56,939 bases of DNA from an uncultured Collinsella sp. (GTDB lineage: Bacteria > Actinomycetota > Coriobacteriia > Coriobacteriales > Coriobacteriaceae), in contig UROC01000004.1 of NCBI GenBank assembly GCA_900549345.1, forward strand, positions 1 to 56,939, given 5' to 3'. Each line of letters opens with the position of its first letter. Position 1 is the first letter of the stretch. The notes under the pieces are model-generated. The model saw only the letters and a program-made list of their open reading frames with translations. It did not search any database and was not told where the DNA came from. This document shows positions 42,669-51,340 of the stretch, one piece after another. The position numbers and the translations under genes are program-made.

Positions 42669-43508
42669 TTATGCCTCCTCGAGCTCGAGTCGGTTATCGG
42701 CAATGTCCTGGGCGGTCGCGCGGTAGAGCTCGTCGATAAAGGCGACCTTAAAGCTTGCCGGGGCATCGGCGACGGCGGCGGCACGCGTGCCGGCAACGTT
42801 GTAGACGGCGGCACCGCAGACGGCTGCCGTAAACGGATCGGCGGCGCAGGCATACACGGCCAGCACGCCGCCCTGCGAGCAGCCGCAACCGGTGATCTTG
42901 GACATGAGCGGGCTGCCGCCGTGGGACTTGGCCACGGTTGTGCCGTCGGTAATCAGGTCGACTTCGCCCGAGACCACAACGGCGCCGCCGGTGTAGCGGG
43001 CGAGCGCCACGGCGGCATCGCGGGCAGCGTCTACCGTGTCGGTGGTATCGACACCGCGCACGCGGCTCAGATCGGCCGCCTCACCCTCAAGACCCCACAG
43101 GCCGGCGAGCGCGATGATCTCGGAGGCGTTGCCGCGCACGATGGCGGGCTTGTACTGCTTGAGTTCGTTTACCAACTGGGTGCGCAGGCTACCGATGCCC
43201 AGGCCAACCGGATCGAGCACCCAGGGCTTGCCGGCGTCGTGTGCCGCCTTGGCCGCGCGGGGAATCGTCTGCTCGTAGATGGGGAAGAGCGTACCCATAT
43301 TGAGATAGATGGCGCCGCCGCCGGCAACGAGTGCCTCGCCCTCGTCGGGCAGATAGACCATGGCGGCCGATCCGCCCACGGCGAGCTGTGCGTTGGCGAC
43401 AAAGTCAATCGTCACCGTGTTGGTGATGGAGCCTGCCATCGGATTGGTGGCGTGAATCTCCTCCACGGCCTTGATCACGTTTTGCTTAAGCTGTTCCGAA
43501 TCGATCAC
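42669..43508 (-). CDS. thiM: Hydroxyethylthiazole kinase
   Basis: 279 residues. Phosphorylates salvaged hydroxyethylthiazole. Ribokinase-like fold with NTVTIDFVANAQLAVGGSAAM near the N-terminus, VLDPVGLG, GNASEI, DLITDG and KITGCGCSQGGVLA with the catalytic cysteine/ATP loop. First gene after the TPP riboswitch, with AAGGAGG before the start codon. The operon has kinase, thiamine-binding protein and synthase, so it is a salvage pathway rather than full de novo synthesis. Confidence 0.94.
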   Translation of the reverse strand: MIDSEQLKQNVIKAVEEIHATNPMAGSITNTVTIDFVANAQLAVGGSAAMVYLPDEGEALVAGGGAIYLNMGTLFPIYEQTIPRAAKAAHDAGKPWVLDPVGLGIGSLRTQLVNELKQYKPAIVRGNASEIIALAGLWGLEGEAADLSRVRGVDTTDTVDAARDAAVALARYTGGAVVVSGEVDLITDGTTVAKSHGGSPLMSKITGCGCSQGGVLAVYACAADPFTAAVCGAAVYNVAGTRAAAVADAPASFKVAFIDELYRATAQDIADNRLELEEA

Positions 43509-43530
43509 TGCACATGCCTCCTTGGCATAG

Positions 43531-43566
43531 AAAAGGGGCGCTGTGCATAGACAGCGCCCCTAAAAA
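43531..43566 (-). terminator. Terminator of the TPP riboswitch expression platform
   Basis: On the minus strand a GGGGCGCTGT / ACAGCGCCCC stem (43551-43560 with 43535-43544) with 6-nt loop is followed by TTTTCT, between the aptamer and the thiM ribosome binding site. It would stop transcription when TPP is bound. Confidence 0.85.
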
Positions 43567-43570
43567 GGCG

Positions 43571-43668
43571 GCATGCTCCCTACGCCAGCATTAACTGACA
43601 GGTTCAAAGGATTGGGCCCCATGCCCTCTCAGCCTTGTGGTTTGCACCGCCGGCACTCCCGCATCGAA
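43571..43668 (-). promoter_or_regulatory. TPP riboswitch (THI element) of the thiMNE-like operon
   Basis: Minus-strand aptamer with the conserved CTGAGAGGG (helix P2/P3 junction, 43624-43632 region) and GAACCTGTC...TAATGCTGGCGTAGGGA (P4/P5 and 3' P1), ended by a short P1 stem (ATGC/GCAT). These are the two universally conserved strings of TPP aptamers. It lies 63 nt upstream of thiM with a terminator in between. Confidence 0.95.
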
Positions 43669-43692
43669 TCTGTTGTTCCCTATACTAGCGCA

Positions 43693-43792
43693 CCTGCCAA
43701 AAAGGGACAGGTTTATTTTGGCAGGTAACAACTGGGGCTTTGCGTTTTCCCAGATAAAACCTGCCAATATAAACCTGTCTCTTTTTGGCAGG
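43693..43792. repeat. Inverted pair of GGGAC-core elements (BIME-like)
   Basis: Copy 1 at 43693-43725 (+) and copy 2 at 43760-43792 (-), each a 33-nt hairpin with arms CCTGCCAAAA/TTTTGGCAGG or a close variant and an AGGGACAGG/AGAGACAGG core. Copy 2 with its tail GGCAGGTTTTATCTGGG matches the tail of the 23248 copy. A small CTGGG/CCCAG hairpin sits between the two. Confidence 0.85.
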
Positions 43793-43833
43793 TCGGTACA
43801 ATAGACGGGATTAAGAATGACCGAGGGGGCCTT

Positions 43834-44742
43834 ATGATTAAACTTGTGCTGACCGATATGGACGATACGCTGATTCCAGCCGGGCATGACGGCGCCAGCG
43901 ACTACGCCATCGAGGGCATTCATGCCATGCAGGCGGCGGGTCTGCACTTTGGCCCGGTTTCGGGTCGCCAGCCCTCCGCGATGGGCTGGATGTTCCGCAA
44001 TCGCGCCGAGTGCTTCTCGACCGGCGCGTTTTGCAACGGCCAGGTCATGTTTGTGGACGGCGAGGTGGTAGCCTCGCATGCGACCGATAACGCCGCCCTT
44101 ATGCGCTTGGCTGACTACTTGGAGCAAGAGACCGACGATACGTATCTGAAGGTCTACAGCCTGGGCGATGACTTTTGGGGCAACGATGCCTATTGTGTAA
44201 CGAGCGACCCCGAGCGTGTGCGCCGCGCCATGGAGTCGGGCGGCAACGCATGGCTCAAGGGCGAAGAGGCCCCGTGCCGTCCTGTCGTCGATGACGCACC
44301 AGTGTTCAAGGCGAATATCTGGAGTGCTCGTTCGCGTGAGGAGCTCGCGGAGCTACGCGAGCGCGTTGCCGCCGAGGTGCCGGAACTCTCGCTCGTGTTT
44401 CCCAACAATCGTGTGCGCCTGTTCGACATTCTTCCAGCAGGTTGGGACAAGGGTTGCGCTGCGCTGGAGCTGGCGCGCGCTTTGGACCTGACGTCCGACG
44501 AGGTGGCCGTATTTGGCGATTCCGATAACGACCTGCCCATGATCGGTGCCGTCCCCAACTCCGTTGCAGTCGCCAATGCCAACGAGGCCGTCACGGCTGC
44601 CGCGCGCTGGCATATCGGCGCTGCGGCAGACGATGCGGTTGCCGGGGCTCTGCATCAGATTGCCGCCTGCGCCGCGACGGGGGAGATGCCGTCGTTTATG
44701 CGTCAGATGAGCACGACGGGTTTCGACGTCACGAACGTCTAG
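43834..44742 (+). CDS. HAD-superfamily (Cof-type, IIB) phosphatase
   Basis: 302 residues. Motif 1 LTDMDDTL (Asp8, Asp10), Cof-type cap domain in the middle, and motif 4 GDSDNDLPMIGAV. These soluble phosphatases act on sugar phosphates, FMN or PLP-type substrates; in bacteria with thiamine operons some hydrolyse HMP-PP, but this gene is on the opposite strand from the thi operon. Its substrate cannot be named. TACAAT at 43797-43802 is a possible -10. The next gene starts 11 nt after its stop. Confidence 0.87.
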   Translation: MIKLVLTDMDDTLIPAGHDGASDYAIEGIHAMQAAGLHFGPVSGRQPSAMGWMFRNRAECFSTGAFCNGQVMFVDGEVVASHATDNAALMRLADYLEQETDDTYLKVYSLGDDFWGNDAYCVTSDPERVRRAMESGGNAWLKGEEAPCRPVVDDAPVFKANIWSARSREELAELRERVAAEVPELSLVFPNNRVRLFDILPAGWDKGCAALELARALDLTSDEVAVFGDSDNDLPMIGAVPNSVAVANANEAVTAAARWHIGAAADDAVAGALHQIAACAATGEMPSFMRQMSTTGFDVTNV

Positions 44743-44752
44743 GGAGAAAGCC

Positions 44753-45649
44753 ATGAAGCTTCAGCAGCTCAGATATGTCGTCAAAGTTGCCGAATGCGGC
44801 AGCATCACCGAGGCCTCGCGCCGGCTCTTTGTGTCGCAGCCTTCGATCACCGCATCGATTCGCGATCTCGAAAACGAGATGGGTGTGCATATCTTTGAGC
44901 GCACCAACAAGGGTGTCATTGTGTCCGAGGAGGGCGAGACCTTCTTGGGTTACGCGCGCCAGGTGCTCGACCAGGCCGACCTGCTCGAGGACAAGTACAA
45001 AGGAGCATCCGAACAGGTGCCGCATTTTAGCGTAAGCTGTCAGCACTATTCCTTTGCCGTCAACGCGTTTGTCGACGTGATCCGCGAGTTCGATGCCGCG
45101 CGCTACGACTTTACCTTGCGCGAGGAGCAGACCCACGAGATTATCGAGGATGTCGCGCATATGAAAAGCGAACTGGGCATCCTGTACTTATCCGAGCATA
45201 ACCGCGAGGTCATCGAGCGCATGCTGGTGGCCAACGAGCTCGTGTTCGAAGGACTCTTCTGCGCCACGCCGCATGTCTTCGTCTGCGCCGACCATCCGCT
45301 GGCGGACCGCTCCAGCGTGACGCTCGAGGACTTGGAAGACTACCCGTTTTTGTCCTACGAGCAGGGCAGCTATAACTCGTTTTACTATTCCGAGGAACTG
45401 ACCTCGACGTTTGAGCGCCACAAGAATATCCGCGTGCGCGACCGCGCGACGTTGTTCAACCTGGCCATGGGCCTCAACGGCTACACGGTATGTTCGGGCG
45501 TGATCAGCCACGAGCTCAACGGCCCCGGCATTATCTCGATTCCGCTCGACGTGGACGAGTACATGGAGATTGGCATCATCACACGCAAGAACACGACGCT
45601 CACGCGCTACGGTCGGGCCTATATCGACGCGATTCGTCAGCATATCTAG
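44753..45649 (+). CDS. LysR family transcriptional regulator (CysB-like)
   Basis: 298 residues. MKLQQLRYVVKVAECGSITEASRRLFVSQPSITASIRDLENEMG is the winged helix; the rest is the effector domain (VFVCADHPLADRS, FLSYEQGS, ICSGVISHELN-like segments). The ATG follows GGGAGAAAG. It lies in tandem, not divergent, with the MetE-like gene, 155 nt away, and that gap carries a strong palindrome. A role in methionine or sulfur control is suggested by that position only. Confidence 0.88.
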   Translation: MKLQQLRYVVKVAECGSITEASRRLFVSQPSITASIRDLENEMGVHIFERTNKGVIVSEEGETFLGYARQVLDQADLLEDKYKGASEQVPHFSVSCQHYSFAVNAFVDVIREFDAARYDFTLREEQTHEIIEDVAHMKSELGILYLSEHNREVIERMLVANELVFEGLFCATPHVFVCADHPLADRSSVTLEDLEDYPFLSYEQGSYNSFYYSEELTSTFERHKNIRVRDRATLFNLAMGLNGYTVCSGVISHELNGPGIISIPLDVDEYMEIGIITRKNTTLTRYGRAYIDAIRQHI

Positions 45650-45750
45650 GGTGCTGTGCTCCGCACGGTTCAAGTCTCTTTATGGCAGTCCAGACTGATA
45701 TAGGAAGCATCTATATCAAACTGTTATAAACGTATATTTTACGATGGTCA

Positions 45751-45764
45751 TATGAGCGCTCATA
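45751..45764. promoter_or_regulatory. 14-bp perfect palindrome before the MetE-like gene
   Basis: TATGAGCGCTCATA, 41 nt upstream of the ATG at 45805, just after an AT-rich stretch TAAACGTATATTTTACG. Likely binding site of a dimeric regulator, possibly the LysR protein upstream. Confidence 0.55.
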
Positions 45765-45804
45765 CTCTGTCCCAGTAAAGCAACCAATGCAAAGGGAGAT
45801 ATCT

Positions 45805-46938
45805 ATGAGCACTTCGATTCAACCGAACGCGCCGTTTCGCGCCGATATCGTCGGCAGCTTTCTTCGTCCGCAGGCTGTAAAGGACGCCCGTGCCGCCTAT
45901 GTCGCGGGTAAACTCGACGCTTCCGGCCTTAAGGCCGTCGAGGACGATGCCATTCGCGATTTGGTGGCCAAGCAGAAGGCCGCCGGCCTGCAGGCGATCA
46001 CCGATGGCGAGTTCCGCCGCAGCTACTGGCACCTCGATTTTATGTGGGGCCTTAACGGCATTGAGCGCCGCGCCTCGCGCACGGGCTACATGTTCCACGA
46101 TGAGGAGACTACCGCCGACACCGCCGTGGTTACCGGTTCCATTAGCGGCGAGAACCACCCGTTCGTCGAGCATTTTAAGTTCGTCAAGGCGCTTGAGGGA
46201 GAGGGCCAGGTCGCACGGCAAACCATTCCGGCGCCGATCCAGACGTTCTCCGAAGTCACGCTCGACCGCTGCGACGGCCAGCAGGAGAGTCTACGCGCCG
46301 TCTACAAGACCGACGAAGAGCTCGCCGATGCCATTGCCGCAGCATACCGCACCGTGATTGCCGACTTGTATGCCGCGGGCTGCCGCAACATCCAATTTGA
46401 TGACTGCACCTGGGGCATCTATTGCGATACCGACTTTGTGTCCAAGACTGGCATGAGCCCGGTTGACCTGCAAAAGGTGTCTGAGCTGGGCGTGGCACTC
46501 AACAATGCCGCCATCGCGGGCAAGCCTGACGCTTTGGTCATCAACACGCACGTGTGCCGCGGCAACTATCATTCCACCTATGCTTTTGAGGGCGGCTACG
46601 ACCCCATCGCGCCGTACCTGTTCGCACATGAGAACGTCGATGCGTTCTATCTGGAGTTCGACACACCCCGCGCCGGTGGTTTTGAGCCGCTCAAGTACGT
46701 TGCCCCCGGCAAGAAGGTGGTGCTGGGACTGATCACTACAAAGGCGGCTGAGCTTGAGGACGAGGACGTTATCGTCGAACGTATTCACGAGGCCGCAAAG
46801 TATGTTCCGCTCGAGAACCTGTATCTGTCGCCCCAGTGCGGCTTTGCCAGCTGCGAGATTGGCAACAAACTGACCGAGGACGAACAGTGGGCAAAGATCG
46901 CGCTGGTCAAGCGCGTTGCCGAGCGCGTTTGGAAATAG
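45805..46938 (+). CDS. MetE-like cobalamin-independent methyltransferase (YxjG type)
   Basis: 377 residues, matching only the C-terminal catalytic domain of MetE. The zinc ligands are there: NTHVCRGN (His and Cys) and SPQCGFAS (Cys), together with the DIVGSFLRP start and ITDGEFRRSYWHLDFMWGL. Such short proteins (YxjG/YxjH, core-MetE) transfer methyl groups to homocysteine from small donors and lack the N-terminal folate part of MetE, so donor identity is open. AAAGGGAG precedes the ATG. The gene follows a LysR gene and a palindrome and is likely regulated. Confidence 0.87.
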   Translation: MSTSIQPNAPFRADIVGSFLRPQAVKDARAAYVAGKLDASGLKAVEDDAIRDLVAKQKAAGLQAITDGEFRRSYWHLDFMWGLNGIERRASRTGYMFHDEETTADTAVVTGSISGENHPFVEHFKFVKALEGEGQVARQTIPAPIQTFSEVTLDRCDGQQESLRAVYKTDEELADAIAAAYRTVIADLYAAGCRNIQFDDCTWGIYCDTDFVSKTGMSPVDLQKVSELGVALNNAAIAGKPDALVINTHVCRGNYHSTYAFEGGYDPIAPYLFAHENVDAFYLEFDTPRAGGFEPLKYVAPGKKVVLGLITTKAAELEDEDVIVERIHEAAKYVPLENLYLSPQCGFASCEIGNKLTEDEQWAKIALVKRVAERVWK

Positions 46939-46985
46939 CGGTAACGTTTGCAGGTGACGGCGCGTGCGAGACATGGTGCATCGCG

Positions 46986-46991
46986 TACAAT
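46986..46991 (+). promoter_or_regulatory. Candidate -10 box (TACAAT) for the uracil permease gene
   Basis: GTACAATGG, 70 nt upstream of the permease ATG. No clear -35. Confidence 0.35.
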
Positions 46992-47060
46992 GGTTCGGAT
47001 CGTATCGTTCGGGCAGGTTATCCGATATGCCCGATCGCCCTTCCATTCGAAAGGACATCC

Positions 47061-48395
47061 ATGTCCCAGTCTTCGACGCCCGCCGTCACCGATGCCATCT
47101 ACGACGCATCGTCGCTCGGCCGCCCGCGCATGTTTTTGCTCGGCCTACAGCACCTGTTTGCCATGTTTGGTGCCACGGTGCTGGTGCCCGTGCTCACCGG
47201 TCTCTCGGTTTCGGCAACGCTTTTGTTTGCCGGCTTGGGCACGCTGCTGTTCCACTTCCTGTCGCGCGGTAAGGTGCCGGCATTTTTGGGCTCATCGTTT
47301 GCCTTTATTGCCGGTTATGCCGCCATCGCGCCCAACTGCGAGGCCGAGCTTTTGCCCTACGCCTGCCTGGGCGTTGCCTGCGCCGGTCTACTCTATCCGG
47401 TACTTGCGGCACTCTTCCGCGCGTTTGGCGCCAAGCGCGTCATGCGCTTCTTCCCGCCGGTGGTGACCGGTCCCATCGTCATTTCCATCGGCTTGATTCT
47501 GGCGAGCTCCGCTATTGCCAACTGCCAGACCAACTGGCTTGTGGCTGTTATTGCCGTTGCCGTTATCGTGATCTGCAACATTTGGGGTCGCGGCATGGTT
47601 AAGATCGTGCCGATCCTGCTGGGCGTCGTGGTGAGCTATGCCGTTGCCGCCGCGTTGGGTGAGGTCGATTTTTCGGGCGTTGCCGCCGCGCCGTGGGTCG
47701 GTCTTCCCATCGTGTGGGACAACACCGTGTTTGCACTCTTTGGGCCGCAGTTCGATAGCGGCCTTGCCACGACCGCCATCATCACCATCATGCCGTTGGC
47801 CTTTGCAACCATGATCGAGCATATCGGTGATATCTCCGCTATTGGCTCCACCTGCGAGCGTAACTACATTGCCGATCCCGGCCTGCATCGCACGCTGCTC
47901 GGCGATGGTCTCGCCACGATCCTGGCTTCGCTCTTTGGCGCTCCGGCCAACACCACGTATGGCGAGAACACCGGCGTGCTCGCTCTGACGCGCGTGTTCG
48001 ACCCGCGCGTGATTCGCATTGCCGCGTGCTGCGCCATCGTGCTTTCCTTCTGCCCCAAGTTCGCTGCCGTGATCGCCGCCATGCCGCCATGCGTTATCGG
48101 CGGCGTGTCGCTCGTACTCTACGGCATGATCAGTGCCGTAGGCGTGCGCAACCTCATTGAGAACCAGGTCGATTTCCAGAACAACCGCAACGTGCTGGTG
48201 GCCGCTCTTGTGCTCGTGCTTTCGCTCGGCATCGCGTACAGCACCGCCGGCGCCATCGTGTTGGAGCTGGGCGGCGTGACGATTTCGCTTTCGGGTCTTG
48301 CCGTGGGTTCGCTGGTGGGTATCGTGCTCAATGCGATTCTGCCGGGTAATGACTTTGAGTTTGATGTCTCGGAACTCGAAGGGTCTGCCGAATAG
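47061..48395 (+). CDS. UraA-type uracil (nucleobase) permease, NCS2 family
   Basis: 444 residues with about 14 hydrophobic segments. The N-terminal LGLQHLFAMFGATVLVPVLTGLS and the GAPANTTYGENTGVLALTRV segment in the second half are diagnostic of UraA uracil:H+ symporters (NAT/NCS2) rather than xanthine permeases. AAAGGA precedes the ATG at 47061; the open frame extends upstream into the metE-like gene without a site. A terminator follows. With the AzgA-like permease on the other strand 3 kb away, the region covers pyrimidine and purine uptake. Confidence 0.9.
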   Translation: MSQSSTPAVTDAIYDASSLGRPRMFLLGLQHLFAMFGATVLVPVLTGLSVSATLLFAGLGTLLFHFLSRGKVPAFLGSSFAFIAGYAAIAPNCEAELLPYACLGVACAGLLYPVLAALFRAFGAKRVMRFFPPVVTGPIVISIGLILASSAIANCQTNWLVAVIAVAVIVICNIWGRGMVKIVPILLGVVVSYAVAAALGEVDFSGVAAAPWVGLPIVWDNTVFALFGPQFDSGLATTAIITIMPLAFATMIEHIGDISAIGSTCERNYIADPGLHRTLLGDGLATILASLFGAPANTTYGENTGVLALTRVFDPRVIRIAACCAIVLSFCPKFAAVIAAMPPCVIGGVSLVLYGMISAVGVRNLIENQVDFQNNRNVLVAALVLVLSLGIAYSTAGAIVLELGGVTISLSGLAVGSLVGIVLNAILPGNDFEFDVSELEGSAE

Positions 48396-48415
48396 CAGCT
48401 GTGTCCAACTCAGTT

Positions 48416-48460
48416 AAAAAGCCGGCCATGCGTCCGATGCGCATGGCCGGCTTTTTAGTG
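48416..48460. terminator. Bidirectional intrinsic terminator after the uracil permease
   Basis: Perfect 17-bp stem AAAAAGCCGGCCATGCG (48416-48432) / complement (48440-48456) with a TCCGATG loop. Its right arm contains the stop codon of the convergent esterase gene. Confidence 0.92.
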
Positions 48461-49120
48461 CGCAAGAACCCAGTGGATGCCACGCGCCATGCGCAGGTCG
48501 GTTTGGGCAAAGTGGTTGCCGGGGTTGAGTTCCAGTGTTGTGAGGATGCCGCGCTCAACGAGCAACGTTTCCATTGCGCGCGTGTCGTCAAGTGCGTGCC
48601 GCATCATGCGGTTGGGCGTCTTGGTTTCCTTTTTGCCGAGTGACAGATAGACGGCCTGCGGGTTGCCGGCAAAAGGGGTCGTGCTGGCGCGATCGACAAA
48701 GTCGGGAAACCACAACGACCCCGATGCGCTTGCGGCGCGGCTAAAGGCGTCGGTTTGCCAGAGGGCCCAAAGCGAAAAGAGACCCGCCAGCGAATAACCG
48801 GCAATGCCACGCCAAGCAGGTGGCTGTGGGAGCGATAATTCGACCTTTGGGATTATCCGGTTCAGTAACTCATCAAGAAAACCGGCAGCTTGGCCGCCGA
48901 AAGGCTCGGCATCGCGCACGGTCCCGTCGCATTCCCAGGGACTCAGCTCGCGATTCCAATCGAGCCCGCCAATGGCGACAAGGGTGAACGGTGGACAGCC
49001 GAGCTCTCGGCAGCGTTCATAAACCTCCGTGCCGTCGCCCATGACCACGGGAAGATAGATGACTGGTGCGCTTTCGGCATGCTGTGCATGAACGGTTATC
49101 TGCTTTTGATGCGCTTCCAT
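48455..49120 (-). CDS. Esterase family alpha/beta hydrolase
   Basis: 221 residues, esterase D/feruloyl-esterase-like family (PF00756 type). GYSLAGLFSL holds the GxSxxG nucleophile elbow (Ser near residue 113), LELNPGNHFAQTD gives the C-terminal His and an acidic residue precedes it. Starts at the ATG at 49120 (GAGAGAAG upstream); the frame 16 codons longer has no support. Homologues hydrolyse acyl esters, S-formylglutathione or siderophore esters. Substrate unknown. No signal peptide, so intracellular. Confidence 0.83.
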   Translation of the reverse strand: MEAHQKQITVHAQHAESAPVIYLPVVMGDGTEVYERCRELGCPPFTLVAIGGLDWNRELSPWECDGTVRDAEPFGGQAAGFLDELLNRIIPKVELSLPQPPAWRGIAGYSLAGLFSLWALWQTDAFSRAASASGSLWFPDFVDRASTTPFAGNPQAVYLSLGKKETKTPNRMMRHALDDTRAMETLLVERGILTTLELNPGNHFAQTDLRMARGIHWVLAH

Positions 49121-49327
49121 GACGGGCTTCTCTCGGCGTTGTGATATCGACGGCCCCCATTGTCGCACGCCGGCTCATGCAGGTTGGGCTAGACCAAAGA
49201 CAATCTCGTGCATACCCTGCGGACGCATATGGAAAACGCCACCGCCGGAGGGGAGCTCGGCGGTGGCGTTGTTAAACGGTGCTGGGACTCGGAGCCTTCG
49301 CGGGAGCTGCCATGTGCGCAGAGGCGT

Positions 49328-51133
49328 CTAAGAGCGCTTGCGGCTCGCCATGGTGCCTGCGGCGATAGCGGCTGTTCCCGCAAGGACGGTTGCCACGATG
49401 GCCGCACCCGAGGTGTCGCCGGTTGCCGCGAGCACGCCGGTAGTCTTGGCTTTCGTGATTGAAGCCGCAACGGCCTTGGTCGGCTTTGAGCCCTCAGGCT
49501 TGGGGTTCTGCTTGGACTCCGCGGGCTTGCTTTCTGCGGGCTTGGTCTCGTCGGGCTTGGGGTCTTCCGGCTTGGCTACCTCGGGAGGTGCGATGACCAT
49601 GCTCTTGGCGACAGCTTCGTTATAGGGGGAGTCGATCACAGCGTCGCCCGTGCCGATGGCTTGGCCTGCCTCGTAGATGCCGTCACGGAGCTTGCGATAG
49701 TCAATGACCTTGCCGCCTTCAGGCGTCAGGATGGTGGAGCCTTCGATTTCGATGGTGCCGATTGCCTTGCCGTCCGCGCTCATGGCAAGGGCGAAGATCG
49801 CCGCCGTGTCTCCTTCGGCAGTGACCTTGCTGCGGACGATCGAAATAGTCGCGGGCGTGATGCCCTCGCTGGTCTGGGCGAAGATACCGATGTTCAGACC
49901 CCTAGGCTCAGGGATGACCTCGCCGCTTTGGTCGTTGCTGTAGTGGTCAGGGCCGTCGCTACCGGACTCGACATAGCGGGCTATAGCCTTAACAACGGAG
50001 TCGCTGATGTAGATGTGTCCGCCCGCGTCGTTGAGCTGGTGGTTTCTGGTAGAGATTGCAACCGAGAATTCGCCTTCCGCGAACGCGTCCACGATGGAAC
50101 CATTCTTGATGACGATGTCGTCCCCGTCAGTGATGAGGGCGATGGCCTGGCCGCCGCTCGCGCTTGTGCGGACCGTTACGGTCGCGTGATCGAGTATAGC
50201 GCCCTTGCAAGCATAGACGCCATATTTAACACCACTTGCGTCAAGGGAGGCGTTCGTGACCGCGAGACTGCCCTCAGCGTTGACGGCAAGATCTCCCTCG
50301 GAGTTTGCCTTGACCTGGCTGCCGCCCGAGATGTCGATGTTGTCGTCAGCCCAAATCGCCGCTTCTTCTATCGAGCTTGCTTCTACCTTGCCACCGCCTT
50401 TGATGATCAGGTCACTGCCCGCGGCGACGCCGTAACCTTCGCCTCCTTTAGCGATCACTGTACCAGAGGAATCGATGGTGGTCTTGCCCTTGGATTGGAT
50501 GCCTTCGGTACCGCCCGTTGCATTCACGGTGCCCGAGCCTGTGATAGAGAGATCGCCCTTTGCCTCAATTCCGTCGGAATTAGTGCTTGTGGTGTTCACA
50601 GTGCCTGGGCCAGAAATGGAAAGGTCACCTGTTGATTTAATTGCATCGGCCTCGGCTGTCACATTGAGCTCATCCGTGCTATTCGAGCTCGTTATGTTCA
50701 ACTCTGCTTTCTGGCTAGTGCAATCCTGCGCCTTGATGGCGGCCCCGGTGTAATCGGGCTCGGTTTTCACGGTGTTCTTGCCCTCGTAGGCAATGTTGAG
50801 CTTGCCCGCAGCCTTGATCGCACCGCCGTCATAGCCGTTGAGCTTCATATCGTCGGCGCCGTCCCAGCTCCAGGTGCCGGCGGCGTCTCCCGTGGGCCCC
50901 GCGGCCGCTTCATGGCGGACGCCGCCAACGTCCACCCACTCCGCCGCGAGCGAGACGCTCGGCATGAGCAGCGAACTTACCGTGAGCGCGCAGGCCAGGC
51001 CGCAGACGATGCGGCGCGTCACGCGGCGCCAGCTGCCGTGCGCGAGCAGCGTGCGACGGTGCACGTCGGGCTCGACAAAATGGGCTCCTGAGGTTTTATC
51101 ATTGCGCTTGGGGGTCGTGAACAAGGTGGCCAT
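49328..51133 (-). CDS. Surface-anchored beta-helix protein with LAATG sorting signal
   Basis: 601 residues. Signal peptide with a long N-terminal region and hydrophobic core ending near SLAAEW (about residue 63). The middle repeats short units such as GDLSISGPGTVN, GDLSITGSGTVN, GTEGIQSKGKTTIDSSGTVIAKGG, which form a right-handed beta-helix of the carbohydrate-binding Cthe_2159 type. Then a PKPDETKPAESKP spacer and a sortase-type tail LAATGD (568-573), TM helix and RKRS. No sortase gene is in the window. GGGAG precedes the ATG at 51133. An adhesin or glycan-binding role is likely. Confidence 0.8.
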   Translation of the reverse strand: MATLFTTPKRNDKTSGAHFVEPDVHRRTLLAHGSWRRVTRRIVCGLACALTVSSLLMPSVSLAAEWVDVGGVRHEAAAGPTGDAAGTWSWDGADDMKLNGYDGGAIKAAGKLNIAYEGKNTVKTEPDYTGAAIKAQDCTSQKAELNITSSNSTDELNVTAEADAIKSTGDLSISGPGTVNTTSTNSDGIEAKGDLSITGSGTVNATGGTEGIQSKGKTTIDSSGTVIAKGGEGYGVAAGSDLIIKGGGKVEASSIEEAAIWADDNIDISGGSQVKANSEGDLAVNAEGSLAVTNASLDASGVKYGVYACKGAILDHATVTVRTSASGGQAIALITDGDDIVIKNGSIVDAFAEGEFSVAISTRNHQLNDAGGHIYISDSVVKAIARYVESGSDGPDHYSNDQSGEVIPEPRGLNIGIFAQTSEGITPATISIVRSKVTAEGDTAAIFALAMSADGKAIGTIEIEGSTILTPEGGKVIDYRKLRDGIYEAGQAIGTGDAVIDSPYNEAVAKSMVIAPPEVAKPEDPKPDETKPAESKPAESKQNPKPEGSKPTKAVAASITKAKTTGVLAATGDTSGAAIVATVLAGTAAIAAGTMASRKRS

Positions 51134-51272
51134 GGTTACTCCCATCCTCATAGGGCCTATGCGATTACGCCCAGCATATCTGCAGGATGTAGCCGGCGGT
51201 AGTGCCGTTTGGAGGGCAAAATGTCCAAAACTTGGGAGGCAATACATCGCGCGTCCGTGCGGTGCCTGGCTT

Positions 51273-51314
51273 TAAAAGAAAAGCGCGGAGCCGCTCGATG
51301 CGACTCCGCGCTTT
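51273..51314 (-). terminator. Intrinsic terminator of the purine permease gene
   Basis: Stem AAAGCGCGGAG (51280-51290) / CTCCGCGCTTT (51304-51314); on the minus strand the stem is followed by TCTTTTAAA. It ends the permease gene, whose stop is at 51341. Confidence 0.85.
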
Positions 51315-51340
51315 GGTGTTCTGCTTTGGCAGCTTTGCCG

